A DNA stretch of 64,000 nt from Qipengyuania algicida (GCF_009828025.1 NZ_WTYA01000008.1:1-64000), one strand, 5' to 3'; shown: positions 54,511 through 63,962, counted from the stretch's first letter. Made by a program: numbers and translations. The notes: generated by a model from the letters alone, not told the origin.

Positions 54511-56275
54511 TGACGTCGAGGAATTGCTGCCCGTAAGCTTCCAGCTTCTTTGCGCCGATGCCGGGTAGTGCGCCCATTGCACCCAGACTGGCCGGGCGCG
54601 CCTCGGCCATCGCGCGCAAGGTGGCGTCATGGAACACGACATAGGGGGGCACGCCCGCTTCCTCTGCCAGTTCGCGGCGAAGCGCACGCAGCGCGTCAAA
54701 CAGCGGGTCGCCCACCGGATTGGCGCCGCCGCCAGCGCCGCCGCGCTTGCTTCGGCGTCTGGGCGGCATCACCACCGCCAGCGGCATCTCACCTTTAAGG
54801 ATCGCCCGCGCATTGCCTGCCAATTGCAGCCCGCCGTGCTCGTTGGCAATCAGATCGCCGCGCGCCTGCAACGCCCGCGCGACCGGGCGGAGCAGCGCCG
54901 CCTCCTCCGCCGCGACGATGCCGAACACGCTTAACCGGTCGTGCCCGCGCTGGATGACGCGTTCGTCCATGCTGCCGGTCAGCACCTTCTGCAAATGGCC
55001 GATCCCGAAGCTCTGCCCGGTGCGATAGGCCGCCGAAAGCAGCTTGCGCGCAAGCTCAGTCGCATCGCTGACCTGCGGCGGATCGAGACAATTGTCGCAA
55101 TTGCCGCAAGCGTTCGGCGGACTCTCGCCAAAATGCCGCAGCAGCAATGCCCGGCGGCAACCGGGCGTTTCGACAAGCGCGGCGAGCGCATCGAGCCGTT
55201 CGCGTTCCGACTGGCGGCGCGCCTCCTCGACTTCCTCAAGCCGCATCCGGGCCCGCGCGAAATCGCCCGCGCCCCAATACATCACCGCCCGCGCCGGATC
55301 GCCATCGCGACCCGCACGGCCGGTCTCTTGATAATATCCTTCGATCGATTTGGGCACGCCGACATGCGCGACGAAGCGCACGTCGGGCTTGTCGATCCCC
55401 ATGCCGAAGGCAACGGTGGCGACGATCACCATATCCTCGCTGGCGACGAAGGCGTGCTGGTTCGCCGCACGCACTTCCGCATCGAGACCGGCGTGATAGG
55501 GCAACACCGGACGCCCGGTGGCCGCGCCCAGCTTGTCGGCCAGTTCCTCCACCTTGCGGCGGGTCGGCGCGTAGACGATGCCCGGCCCCGCCTCCTCCGC
55601 CATCAGCCGCGCCAGTTGCTGCACCGGATTATCGCGCGGGCGGATCGCATAGCGAATATTGGGCCGGTCGAACCCGGCCAGCACCAGCCCGTCCTCGGGG
55701 ATGGCAAGCTGGGCGAGGATGTCCGCACGCGTCTGGCGATCGGCGGTCGCGGTCAGTGCAAGGCGCGGGACATCGGGAAAATCGTCCATCAATCCGCGCA
55801 GGCGGCGATAGTCGGGTCGGAAATCGTGCCCCCACTCGCTGACGCAATGCGCCTCGTCGATCGCGAACAGGCTGAGCGATGCGGTGGACAGCAAGTCCCG
55901 GAACCCAGGCTGGCTGGCCCGCTCGGGCGCGACATAGAGCAAGTCGAGATTGCCGCAGCGGAACGCATCGAGCGTTTCGCGCCAGTCGGCGTCGGCACTG
56001 GTCAGGGTGGCCGCGCGAATGCCGTTGGCGCGCGCGCTGCGCAGCTGGTCGTGCATCAGCGCGATCAGCGGCGATATGACCACGCAAGTCCCCGGCAGCA
56101 TCGCGGCGGGCAGCTGGTAGGTCAGCGACTTGCCCGCCCCGGTCGGCATCACCGCCAGCGTCGATTGCCCGGCAAGCACGCGTTCGACCACGTCTTCCTG
56201 TCGGCCGCGAAATTCGGAGAAACCGAAAATCCTGTGCAATTCGCTACGCGCATCGGAAAGTGTGGCGAGGGTCAT
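54497..56275 (-). CDS. recQ: ATP-dependent DNA helicase RecQ
   Basis: 592 residues. Helicase motifs are in order: FRGRQEDVV (motif 0), MPTGAGKSLTYQLP (Walker A), DEAHCVSEWGHDFRP (DEAH), LTATAD, and YYQETGRAGRDG (motif VI). The zinc-binding RQC part has CGNCDNC, and an HRDC domain ends the protein (LGAMGALPGIGAKKLEAYG). RecQ unwinds DNA 3' to 5' in recombination repair. Length is normal. Nothing unusual is seen. Confidence 0.96.
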   Translation of the reverse strand: MTLATLSDARSELHRIFGFSEFRGRQEDVVERVLAGQSTLAVMPTGAGKSLTYQLPAAMLPGTCVVISPLIALMHDQLRSARANGIRAATLTSADADWRETLDAFRCGNLDLLYVAPERASQPGFRDLLSTASLSLFAIDEAHCVSEWGHDFRPDYRRLRGLMDDFPDVPRLALTATADRQTRADILAQLAIPEDGLVLAGFDRPNIRYAIRPRDNPVQQLARLMAEEAGPGIVYAPTRRKVEELADKLGAATGRPVLPYHAGLDAEVRAANQHAFVASEDMVIVATVAFGMGIDKPDVRFVAHVGVPKSIEGYYQETGRAGRDGDPARAVMYWGAGDFARARMRLEEVEEARRQSERERLDALAALVETPGCRRALLLRHFGESPPNACGNCDNCLDPPQVSDATELARKLLSAAYRTGQSFGIGHLQKVLTGSMDERVIQRGHDRLSVFGIVAAEEAALLRPVARALQARGDLIANEHGGLQLAGNARAILKGEMPLAVVMPPRRRSKRGGAGGGANPVGDPLFDALRALRRELAEEAGVPPYVVFHDATLRAMAEARPASLGAMGALPGIGAKKLEAYGQQFLDVISRN

Positions 56276-56423
56276 TGCGGGCCGCGTTGCCAGATCGACT
56301 GCCGCTAGGGAATGGCCGGTTGCCGATTTTCCCCTTGGCCAGTCCCCTTAGCTATGATTACTGACGGGTGAGACATGCGGCGCACACCGTCATGCGCCAT
56401 TCGATCCTCGAAGGAGACCCGAT

Positions 56424-56759
56424 ATGAAATTCCGTCACTCGCTCGCGCTTGCCCTGCCTCTGGCGCTGGCCCTTGCGGCCTGCGGCCGTTCGGACAATGC
56501 TTCGGAAGAAGCCCAGCCCGACACGGTTGAAATTCCCGCCAACGAGGCGCTGCAGACCACCACCGAAACCCCGGTCGCCGACCCCAGCGCCAATGCCACC
56601 GAAAATCCCGATACTGCGGGCGAGGACGTTGCCGAGCAGCAAAAGGCCCAGGAAGCAGGCGATAACGCGGCACAGACCGCCGCCATGGCCGCCGATGCCA
56701 TGGCCGCTTCTTCGCCCACTGCCAAGCCGACAGCGGACGGGCAGAAAACGACCGATTGA
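56424..56759 (+). CDS. Small low-complexity lipoprotein
   Basis: 111 residues. A lipoprotein signal ends in LAAC (Cys near residue 20). The mature part is rich in Ala, Thr, Glu, Asp and Pro and probably disordered, with no domain recognised. GAAGGAG precedes the ATG. Its stop overlaps the start of a second small lipoprotein gene, so the two form a pair. Function unknown; an envelope role is all that can be said. Confidence 0.75.
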   Translation: MKFRHSLALALPLALALAACGRSDNASEEAQPDTVEIPANEALQTTTETPVADPSANATENPDTAGEDVAEQQKAQEAGDNAAQTAAMAADAMAASSPTAKPTADGQKTTD

Positions 56760-56974
56760 GGGCGACGGGCCGGATGATACGCGGTGTCGCCCTGGCTCTG
56801 CTGAGCCTTGCGCTTGCAAGCTGTTCGGGGTCGTCGGATGGATCCGGCGACCTTCCCCCCAAGCCCAGCGAACGCAAGGCGTTGAACGATGCCGCGAGCA
56901 TGTTGAACGACCCGCGGGCACAGCCGACACCGGATCCGTCGCCATCATCTGCGCCGAACCCATCGGCGTCATAA
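56756..56974 (+). CDS. Second small lipoprotein
   Basis: 72 residues from a TTG (56756-56758) overlapping the previous stop as TTGA; the ATG at 56774 is an alternative that keeps the signal peptide. The lipobox is LASC. The mature part is Ser-, Pro- and Asp-rich and looks disordered. It ends 24 bases before the acyl-CoA dehydrogenase gene, so it may lead that operon by position only. No function can be given. Confidence 0.6.
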   Translation: MRATGRMIRGVALALLSLALASCSGSSDGSGDLPPKPSERKALNDAASMLNDPRAQPTPDPSPSSAPNPSAS

Positions 56975-56998
56975 AAACAAGCTTTGGGAGAGGACAGG

Positions 56999-58174
56999 AT
57001 GACACAACAGGGAATGGACCCGGAGCTTTTCGAACAGTTCATCGACCAGCTCGATCGCTATGTGCGTGAACGCCTCATCCCGGCTGAAGCGGACGTGATC
57101 GCCAATGACCGCATTCCCGACGAAATCGTCGCTGAGATGAAGGAGATGGGGCTGTTCGGGCTGACCGTTCCGGAGGAATTCGGCGGCGCAGGGCTCAGCA
57201 CCAGCCAGTATGCCCGCACGGTCAGGGCAATGGCCTATGCTGCGCCCGCCTATCGCTCGATCTTCTCGATCAATGTCGGCATGTTCAATTCGGCGATCAA
57301 GAACGGCGGGACGGACGCACAGAAGGCCGAATGGTGGCCGCGTATCGCCGCCGGCGAGATTGCGTGCTTCGGCCTCACCGAACCCGGCTCGGGCAGCGAC
57401 AGCGCGGCGATGGCCACCACCGCTCGCCCCGACCCGGATGGCAATGGCTGGATACTCAACGGGACCAAGCGTTACATCACCAACGCGCCCCACGCCTCGG
57501 TCGGGCTGATCATGGCGCGTACCGAAAAGGATGCGCTGCCCAAGAACGCCCACGTCAGCGCCTTCATCGTGCCAATGGACACGCCGGGCGTTTCGGTCGG
57601 CAGCCCGGACAAGAAGATGGGCCAGTCGGGCAGCCATATCGCCGATATCATGCTCGACGATGTGCATGTTCCGGGCGATGCGCTGCTGGGCGGGGAGACC
57701 GGAAAAGGTTTCGTATTCGCGATGAAGAGCCTCGACAATGGCCGCATCTCGGTTGGCGCGGCGTCGACCGGCTATGCCCGGCGTGCGCTCGATTCCGCCC
57801 TGCGCTACGCCAATGAACGCAAGGCTTTCGGCGAGCCGATCGCCAATTTCCAGCTGATCCAGCAGATGCTCGCCGAAAGCGAGACCGAAATCTACGCCGC
57901 CGAATGCATGATGACTGATGTCTCGGCGCGGGTGGATCGCGGCGAGAACACCATTCGGCAAGCTGCCGCCTTCAAGGTGTTCGCATCCGAAATGTGCGGC
58001 CGGGTGGTCGACCGGGTGGTGCAGATCTATGGCGGGGCAGGCTATCTGGCTGAATACGATGCCGAACGCTTCTTCCGCGATGCGCGCATCTATCGCATTT
58101 ACGAAGGCACGACGCAGATCCTGCAATTGCAGATCGCCAAGCACATGCTGCGCGAATTCGCTGCGCGGGGTTGA
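56999..58174 (+). CDS. Acyl-CoA dehydrogenase
   Basis: 391 residues from the ATG at 56999, with GGGAGAGG before it. The FAD-dependent enzyme introduces an alpha-beta double bond into an acyl-CoA. Seen are FGLTEPGSGSDSAAM (FAD/substrate strand), GTKRYITNA, the C-terminal helices and RIYEGTTQI with the catalytic Glu. It begins a four-gene operon with a CoA-transferase, a thiolase and a hydratase, the steps of an activated-acid breakdown route. The chain length or substrate is not known. Confidence 0.92.
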   Translation: MTQQGMDPELFEQFIDQLDRYVRERLIPAEADVIANDRIPDEIVAEMKEMGLFGLTVPEEFGGAGLSTSQYARTVRAMAYAAPAYRSIFSINVGMFNSAIKNGGTDAQKAEWWPRIAAGEIACFGLTEPGSGSDSAAMATTARPDPDGNGWILNGTKRYITNAPHASVGLIMARTEKDALPKNAHVSAFIVPMDTPGVSVGSPDKKMGQSGSHIADIMLDDVHVPGDALLGGETGKGFVFAMKSLDNGRISVGAASTGYARRALDSALRYANERKAFGEPIANFQLIQQMLAESETEIYAAECMMTDVSARVDRGENTIRQAAAFKVFASEMCGRVVDRVVQIYGGAGYLAEYDAERFFRDARIYRIYEGTTQILQLQIAKHMLREFAARG

Positions 58175-58175
58175 G

Positions 58176-59432
58176 ATGTACCAGCTCCTGTCCGGGTTGA
58201 GCATCGTCGAAGTCTCCAGCTTCGTCGCCTCGCCCACGGTCGGGCTCTATTGCGGGCAATTCGGGGCGGAAGTCATCCGTGTCGATCACAAGGAGGGCGG
58301 GCTCGACTACGACCGCTTTATGCTGGCCGAGAACGGGCGCTCGCTCGCCTGGGAGAACCTCAACCGGGCAAAGAAGTCGGTCGCGCTCGATCTGCGCAGC
58401 GCCGAGGGCCGCGAATTATGCGTCGAACTGGCAGGCAAGGTCGGGCAATGCGTCACCAACCTACCGGACAAGAGCTTTCTTAGCCATGCCGCCATGTCCC
58501 GGCACCGTGACGATCTGATTTCGGTGCGGATCATGGGCTGGCATGACGGACGCCAGGCGATGGATTTCACCGTCAACGCCGCCAGTGGCTATCCACTGAT
58601 GACGGGGCCAGCCGACTGGGACCCGGCGCGCGCACCTCCGGTCAACCAGCTGATGCCGGCCTGGGATTTCCTCACCGGCGCCTATTGCGCCTTCACCCTG
58701 CTGGCGGCACTGCGCCATCGCGATGCCACCGGCGACGGAGCTGAAATTCGCGTGCCGCTGGGCGATGTGGCAATCGGCACGCTGGCCAATTCGGGGACGA
58801 TGGCCGAGATGCTCTATCGCGGTGGCGACCGCGAGCGCCTGGGCAATGCGATCTGGGGGGCGTTCGGCAGCGACATGGTCACGCGCGACGGCGTGCGCTT
58901 CATGGTCGCAGCGCTGACCGCTAAGCAATGGTCGGGCATCGTCGAGGCGTTCGGCGTGGAGCAGGACATTGCCGCACTCGAAGAGGAGCTGGGCGTGCGC
59001 TTCGCCGATGGCGATACCCCACGCTTCCAGCACCGCGACCGCCTGCTGGGAATCTTTCAAGCCGTGGCCAGCCAGCACGATTATGCATCGCTTGAACGGC
59101 GCATGGCGGCGGTGGGGATGACCTACGAACGCTATCGCACGCCGTTCGAGGCCGCGCAGGACCCGCAGCTCGTCGGCAAAAACCCGCTGTTCGGGCACAC
59201 GCCCGACAATCCCAGCGGCTTCGACTATCCGGTCGCCCGCAGCTTCGCCAACATCCCGGACACCCCGCGCGGTGAGCCGCAAAGAGCGCCCTATCTGGGC
59301 GAACACACAGAGGAAGTCCTGGCCGACAAGCTCGGCCTGTCTTCGGGCCAGATCGGGCAGCTGTTCGACAGCGGCATCGCCGCACCCAGCGACAAGGGCC
59401 ACGACTACTCCACAAGCAGGATCATGCCATGA
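58176..59432 (+). CDS. CaiB/BaiF-family CoA-transferase
   Basis: 418 residues from the ATG at 58176. The class III CoA-transferase pattern is present: LSGLSIVEVSSFVASPTVGL at the start, GAEVIRVDHKEGGLDYDR, and LNRAKKSVALDLRS. It moves CoA between acids, probably activating the substrate of this operon. The catalytic Asp position follows the NLPDKSF region but cannot be fixed by eye. It starts two bases after the dehydrogenase stop and overlaps the thiolase by four. Confidence 0.9.
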   Translation: MYQLLSGLSIVEVSSFVASPTVGLYCGQFGAEVIRVDHKEGGLDYDRFMLAENGRSLAWENLNRAKKSVALDLRSAEGRELCVELAGKVGQCVTNLPDKSFLSHAAMSRHRDDLISVRIMGWHDGRQAMDFTVNAASGYPLMTGPADWDPARAPPVNQLMPAWDFLTGAYCAFTLLAALRHRDATGDGAEIRVPLGDVAIGTLANSGTMAEMLYRGGDRERLGNAIWGAFGSDMVTRDGVRFMVAALTAKQWSGIVEAFGVEQDIAALEEELGVRFADGDTPRFQHRDRLLGIFQAVASQHDYASLERRMAAVGMTYERYRTPFEAAQDPQLVGKNPLFGHTPDNPSGFDYPVARSFANIPDTPRGEPQRAPYLGEHTEEVLADKLGLSSGQIGQLFDSGIAAPSDKGHDYSTSRIMP

Positions 59433-60661
59433 CCACACTCCGCCGCGTCGCCATCTGTTCACCCCTGCGCACACCGGTGGGCAAGTTCCTCGGCACGCTT
59501 GCACCGCTGGAAGCGGGCGCGTTGGGGGCGATCATCCTCAAGGCGCTGGTCGAGCGTAGCGGAGTGAACCCCGAACGCGTCGACGACGTCGTGTTCAGTC
59601 AGGGCTATGGCAGCGGCGAGGCGCCCGCCATCGGGCACTGGTCATGGCTGGCCGCAGGGCTGCCGCTGGAAGTGCCCGGCTACCAGGTCGACCGGCGCTG
59701 CGGGTCCGGCCTGCAAGCGATCGTCAATGCCGCCATGATGGTGCAGACGGGCGCTGCCGATTGCGTGGTGGCAGGCGGCGTCGAGAGCATGTCGAACGTC
59801 GAATATTACACCACCAAGGCGCGCCACGGCGCGCGCATGGGCGATATCCAGCTGTGGGACCGGCTGACGCGGGGCCGCGTGATGAGCCAACCGATCGAGC
59901 GTTTCGGCGTCATCAGCGGCATGATCGAGACGGCGGAGAATCTCGCCAAGGATTACGGCATCACCCGTGAGGAAGCCGACGCCTTCGCCGTCCGCAGCCA
60001 CCAGAACGCCACGCGGGCCTGGGAAGAAGGCAAGTTCGACGCCCAGTTGGTCCCGGTCCCGGTTCCACAGCGCAAGGGCGATCCGGTGATGTTCACGCAG
60101 GACGAGGGCTATCGCGCCGATGCAACGGTGGAATCGCTGGGCGCACTGCGGGCGATCGAGGGAAAGTCCAATCCTGATGCCGTAGTGACCGCAGGCAACG
60201 CCAGCCAGCAGAACGATGCAGCCGCCGCCTGCCTTGTCGTCGCCGAAGACAAGGTCGAGGAACTGGGCCTCGAACCGGTGCTGTGGTTCCATTCGTGGAG
60301 CGCGGCGGGATGCGACCCCAGCAGCATGGGGATCGGCCCAGTCCCCGCGGTCGAGAGGCTGTTCAAACGCAACGGCCTCGGCTGGGACGATATCGGATTG
60401 GTCGAGCTCAACGAAGCCTTCGCTCCGCAAGTGCTCGCGGTGCTCAAGGGCTGGGGCTGGTCAGCGGACGACAGCCGCCGCGATATCCTTAATGTCAACG
60501 GCTCGGGCATCTCGCTCGGCCATCCGATCGGCGCGACCGGCGGGCGCATCCTCGCCGACATGGCGTATGAGATGCAGCGGCGCGAGGTCCGCTACGGGCT
60601 GGAGACGATGTGCATTGGCGGCGGTCAGGGAATGGCAGCCATTTTCGAGCGCGCCGCATGA
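59429..60661 (+). CDS. Acetyl-CoA C-acyltransferase (thiolase)
   Basis: 410 residues. Thiolase motifs are complete: the nucleophile Cys in YQVDRRCGSGLQA, VELNEAFAPQVL, GISLGHPIGATGGR (His) and the C-terminal MCIGGGQGMA (second Cys). It cleaves a 3-ketoacyl-CoA to acetyl-CoA and a shorter acyl-CoA, or works in reverse. It overlaps both neighbours by four bases (ATGA), so the operon is tightly coupled. Confidence 0.93.
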   Translation: MTTLRRVAICSPLRTPVGKFLGTLAPLEAGALGAIILKALVERSGVNPERVDDVVFSQGYGSGEAPAIGHWSWLAAGLPLEVPGYQVDRRCGSGLQAIVNAAMMVQTGAADCVVAGGVESMSNVEYYTTKARHGARMGDIQLWDRLTRGRVMSQPIERFGVISGMIETAENLAKDYGITREEADAFAVRSHQNATRAWEEGKFDAQLVPVPVPQRKGDPVMFTQDEGYRADATVESLGALRAIEGKSNPDAVVTAGNASQQNDAAAACLVVAEDKVEELGLEPVLWFHSWSAAGCDPSSMGIGPVPAVERLFKRNGLGWDDIGLVELNEAFAPQVLAVLKGWGWSADDSRRDILNVNGSGISLGHPIGATGGRILADMAYEMQRREVRYGLETMCIGGGQGMAAIFERAA

Positions 60662-61512
60662 GCCAGTGGGCCGAGTGGATAGGGCGCGAGCAGCGTGCCG
60701 CCGACCACCTCGACGCCGGACTTGCTGCGCGCTGGCTGGCCACTTTCGACCTGCCCGTTCCCGCCGAGACAGCAATGCCGCAGGGCATTCATTTCTGTCT
60801 CTGCACGCCCGAAGCCCCGACCGCATATCTGGGCGAGGACGGCCATCCGAGGCGCGACGACAGCACCGCGAGCTTCCTGCCCCCAGTCCCGCTGCCGCGG
60901 CGGATGTGGGCGTCCTCGGCCCTGACCTTCCACCGCCCGATTGCTGTGGGCAATACCATCGAACGCGTCTCCCGCGTTGCCTCGATCAAGGAAAAGACAG
61001 GATCGAGCGGCACGCTGGTGTTCGTTGAGGTCGATCACGAAACCAGCGCGGATGGCGCCTTGGCGATGAACGAGCGCCAGACGCTGGTCTATCGCGAGCC
61101 CGCGGCCAGCGATGCACCGCTCAGCCCGGTGCCGCAGGGCAACACAACGTTCGATCCGGCAGGTTGGGACGCGCACCGCACGCTAACCCCCGATCCGCGT
61201 CTGCTGTTCCGCTATTCGGCGCTGACCTTCAACACCCATCGCATTCATTACGATGCACCCTATGCCGAAGAGGAAGAGCGCTATCGCGGACTGGTGGTGC
61301 ATGGCCCGCTGACCGCCAGCCTGCTGCTGCAACTGGCGGCAAGCCGCTATGGCGAAAACGCGCTCGCCAGCTTTGCCTTTCGCGGGCTGTCGCCTGCGAT
61401 CGCGGGCGAGGCGCTGCATCTGGTGTTGCGCGAGGGTGACGGCGCGCTGGAACTTGGCGCCTTTGCCGCTGACGGGCGGCAGGTGACGCGGGCCGAGGCG
61501 CGCCTCGCCTAG
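60658..61512 (+). CDS. MaoC/HTD2-like hydratase (mesaconyl-CoA hydratase type)
   Basis: 284 residues, a double-hotdog protein. The first half has an early TFDLPVP and LTFHRPIAVGNTIER; the second has the hydratase segment LTFNTHRIHYDAPYAEEEE with the catalytic Asp/His region, then GLVVHGPLTASLLLQL. Relatives hydrate mesaconyl-C4-CoA or similar enoyl-CoAs. It supplies the hydration step of the operon. It converges with the PPK2 gene, the two ends overlapping by four bases. Confidence 0.85.
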   Translation: MSQWAEWIGREQRAADHLDAGLAARWLATFDLPVPAETAMPQGIHFCLCTPEAPTAYLGEDGHPRRDDSTASFLPPVPLPRRMWASSALTFHRPIAVGNTIERVSRVASIKEKTGSSGTLVFVEVDHETSADGALAMNERQTLVYREPAASDAPLSPVPQGNTTFDPAGWDAHRTLTPDPRLLFRYSALTFNTHRIHYDAPYAEEEERYRGLVVHGPLTASLLLQLAASRYGENALASFAFRGLSPAIAGEALHLVLREGDGALELGAFAADGRQVTRAEARLA

Positions 61513-62279
61513 TCTTCCTCGAACACGGGAATGGGTTTGAGCACGCCATAGCTTTCGGTCAGCGGCTTGCGGTCGAGCGGTTCGAAATCGATCTCGGGCG
61601 GGAGCACGTCGGTTTCCGGCAGGCGGTCGAGCAAATTGCGGATCAACGTCAGCCGCCCGCGCTTCTGGTCGTTGAAATCGACCAGCGTCCACGGCGCCCA
61701 CTCGGTATGGGTGACACGCAGCATCGCCTCTCTCGCCTGGGTGTAGTCATCGTATTTGTGCCGCGCGGCGAGATCGATCGGTGAGAGTTTCCAGCGCTTC
61801 ATCGGATCGTCGAGCCGCTCGCGCAGGCGCTCTTCCTGCTGTTCCTGATCGGTCGTCAGCCAGTATTTGAACAGGCGGATGCCGTCTTCCACCAGCAAAC
61901 GCTCGAACACCGGCGTCTGCGCGAGAAACCCGTCGACCTGCGATTGCGAGGCAAACCCCATCACCTGTTCCACCCCGGCGCGGTTGTACCAGCTGCGGTC
62001 GAAAAGCACTATTTCGCCCGCGCTGGGCAAATGCGCGATATAGCGCTGGTAATACCACTGCGTCTGTTCCGCCTCGCTCGGCTTGGACAGCGCCACCACG
62101 CGGCACTGGCGCGGGTTGAGCACGTGGCGCACCGCAGAGATCGCCCCGCCCTTGCCCGCCGTGTCGCGCCCTTCGAACAGCACCACGATACGCTGCCCGG
62201 TGGCCGCCGCCCAGCGCGCCATCCCGACCAGCTCCTGCTGCATCGGCTCCAGCGCTTCCTCATAGGCTTTGCGTTTCAT
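61509..62279 (-). CDS. ppk2: Polyphosphate kinase 2
   Basis: 256 residues from the ATG at 62279, after AAGGAG. Walker A is EGRDTAGKGGAI and Walker B is LFDRSWYNRAGVEQVMGF, both typical, with the lid region DDPMKRWKLSP. PPK2 uses polyphosphate to phosphorylate nucleotides such as GDP or ADP. The single-domain length fits class I. It runs opposite to phenylalanine hydroxylase, with 62 bases between starts. Confidence 0.93.
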   Translation of the reverse strand: MKRKAYEEALEPMQQELVGMARWAAATGQRIVVLFEGRDTAGKGGAISAVRHVLNPRQCRVVALSKPSEAEQTQWYYQRYIAHLPSAGEIVLFDRSWYNRAGVEQVMGFASQSQVDGFLAQTPVFERLLVEDGIRLFKYWLTTDQEQQEERLRERLDDPMKRWKLSPIDLAARHKYDDYTQAREAMLRVTHTEWAPWTLVDFNDQKRGRLTLIRNLLDRLPETDVLPPEIDFEPLDRKPLTESYGVLKPIPVFEED

Positions 62280-62341
62280 TCCGCACTCCTTCCGCGCGTT
62301 TGTCATGCCTCGTGCTAGGTGCTAATCCATCAGACAACATT

Positions 62342-63280
62342 ATGGCTACACAACTCGATATCGAAACCGATTTTACCCGCCTTCCGGAAATGCCGGAGGA
62401 CGTGTTCACCGCGCCCTTGAAAAAGCCCGCCCATGTGGGTGAGGACTGGCTCGAACCGAAGCAGACCGACTATGGCGCCGAAGACGATGCGATCTGGAAC
62501 GATCTGTTCGCGCGCCAGATGGAGGTGCTGCCCGGCCGCGCCGCGTCGAGCTTCATGGCCGGCTTGCAGAAGCTCAACCTCAATCGCGGGGGCGTGCCTG
62601 AATTCGGCAAACTGTCGGAAGACCTGTCGGCGCTGACCGGGTGGAGCGTAGTCCCGGTGCCGATGCTGATCCCCGATCACGTGTTCTTCTGGCACTTGGC
62701 CAACCGGCGTTTTCCGGCGGGCAATTTCATCCGCACGCGGGAAACCTTTGACTACATCCAGGAACCCGACGTGTTCCACGATGTGTTCGGCCATGTGCCG
62801 ATGCTGACCGATCCGGTCTATGCCGATTACATGCAGGAATATGGCCGCGCCGGGTGGAAGGCGATGCGCTACAACCGGCTGAAGGCGTTGGGCGCGCTCT
62901 ACTGGTATACGGTCGAATTCGGGCTGATCCAGGAGGCGGGCGGGATCAAGGCCTATGGTGCCGGCATCCTGTCAGGCCCGACCGAGATCGTCTTCGCGAC
63001 CGAAGCGAAGAGCCCCAACCGCATCATGCTCAACGTCGACCGGGTGATGCGCACCGATTACGTGATCAGCGATCTGCAGCCGACGTATTTCGTGATTCAG
63101 AGTTTCGAGGATCTCTATCACCAGACGGTCGAGCGCAATTTCGACCGGCTCTACCCCAGCCTCTCGCCATCCTTCACCTATGCCAACAGCGCGGTGATCG
63201 ATGTCGACGATGTGCTTCACCGGGGCACGCAGGAATATCTCCTGCGCGGTGGGCGCGGGAGCGGCGCGAAGCCGGTCTGA
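62342..63280 (+). CDS. phhA: Phenylalanine 4-monooxygenase
   Basis: 312 residues from the ATG at 62342. The iron ligands are in EPDVFHDVFGHVPML (two His) and in FGLIQEAGG (Glu), with the pterin-contacting LIPDHVFFWHLANRRFP. It hydroxylates phenylalanine to tyrosine using tetrahydropterin and oxygen. It is the bacterial monomeric form without a regulatory domain. No pterin carbinolamine dehydratase is beside it. A strong terminator follows after about 20 bases. Confidence 0.95.
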   Translation: MATQLDIETDFTRLPEMPEDVFTAPLKKPAHVGEDWLEPKQTDYGAEDDAIWNDLFARQMEVLPGRAASSFMAGLQKLNLNRGGVPEFGKLSEDLSALTGWSVVPVPMLIPDHVFFWHLANRRFPAGNFIRTRETFDYIQEPDVFHDVFGHVPMLTDPVYADYMQEYGRAGWKAMRYNRLKALGALYWYTVEFGLIQEAGGIKAYGAGILSGPTEIVFATEAKSPNRIMLNVDRVMRTDYVISDLQPTYFVIQSFEDLYHQTVERNFDRLYPSLSPSFTYANSAVIDVDDVLHRGTQEYLLRGGRGSGAKPV

Positions 63281-63301
63281 AGCCGCACCACCTATGCAAC
63301 G

Positions 63302-63340
63302 GGAAAGGCGGCCCCGGATCGTTCCGGAGCCGCCTTTCCT
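63302..63340. terminator. Strong bidirectional terminator after phhA
   Basis: GGAAAGGCGGC pairs with GCCGCCTTTCC (11 base pairs), extended by CCGGA/TCCGG nearer the loop. A short T-run follows on the right, with an A/T-poor left side, so the rightward direction is favoured. It serves phhA and perhaps the converging lipoprotein gene. Confidence 0.8.
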
Positions 63341-63366
63341 TTACTGCTCGGCAGTGTGAAGCGCGA

Positions 63367-63630
63367 TCAATGCCCGTTGGCGTTGTCCGCTGCTTCACCC
63401 TGCTTTTCCATCGCATCGGCCTTGTCTTCGGCCTTCTTGGTCATCGCGTCGGCCTGATCGTCGGTGATCTTGCCTTGCGCTTCCATTGTTTCGGCCTTGT
63501 CGTTCACGGCTTCAGCGTGCTGTTCGCCCGCGTCTTCCATCGCGTTTTCCTTGGGCCCGTCACAAGCGGCTACGCCAAGGCTGAGGCCTGTCGCGCACAA
63601 TGCCAGCATGAATTTCTTGGTCGTGTTCAT
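63367..63630 (-). CDS. Small charged lipoprotein with coiled-coil pattern
   Basis: 87 residues from the ATG at 63630. The lipobox is GVAAC (Cys near residue 23). The mature part repeats Ala, Asp, Glu and Lys in a helical rhythm (for example DDQADAMTKKAEDKADAMEK), suggesting a coiled coil or long helix. No family is recognised. A longer start 12 codons upstream would spoil the signal peptide. Probably an abundant envelope protein; role unknown. Confidence 0.75.
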   Translation of the reverse strand: MNTTKKFMLALCATGLSLGVAACDGPKENAMEDAGEQHAEAVNDKAETMEAQGKITDDQADAMTKKAEDKADAMEKQGEAADNANGH

Positions 63631-63689
63631 CAATTTTCCCCTTCTAGTAAAACCGTTATCAGGCACGCCTCGCGCCCCTGAAATTGTTG

Positions 63690-63962
63690 TCAGGACCGGT
63701 GTTCGGCTGAGCTGGTTATGAGATCGCTAGCGAGATTGACGATTATGATCGCCAGTGCTGCGCCGAGGCATCCCCAGATCAATTCGATCGCACTGGCCCC
63801 GTAAGGCAGCAAGTCCGGTCCGGCTCTGGTTGCGGCAAAAAGCGCTCCGGCAATTCCGGCGAAAACGTTGATCGTGCCACCGAACACATCGTCACGGCCG
63901 AGCAGGAAGGCTCCAAGCCAACCCAGTATCGCGCCGATGATAATGACCAGTGCCAGTCCCAT
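63690..63962 (-). CDS. GlsB/YeaQ/YmgE-family small membrane protein
   Basis: 90 residues from the ATG at 63962. Three hydrophobic segments (LALVIIIGAILGWLGAFLLG, NVFAGIAGALFAA, LIWGCLGAALAIIIVNLAS) with the Gly-rich pattern of transglycosylase-associated/YeaQ proteins. They are small inner-membrane proteins of stress response with no known activity. It stands near the window end and has no clear partner. Confidence 0.82.
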   Translation of the reverse strand: MGLALVIIIGAILGWLGAFLLGRDDVFGGTINVFAGIAGALFAATRAGPDLLPYGASAIELIWGCLGAALAIIIVNLASDLITSSAEHRS

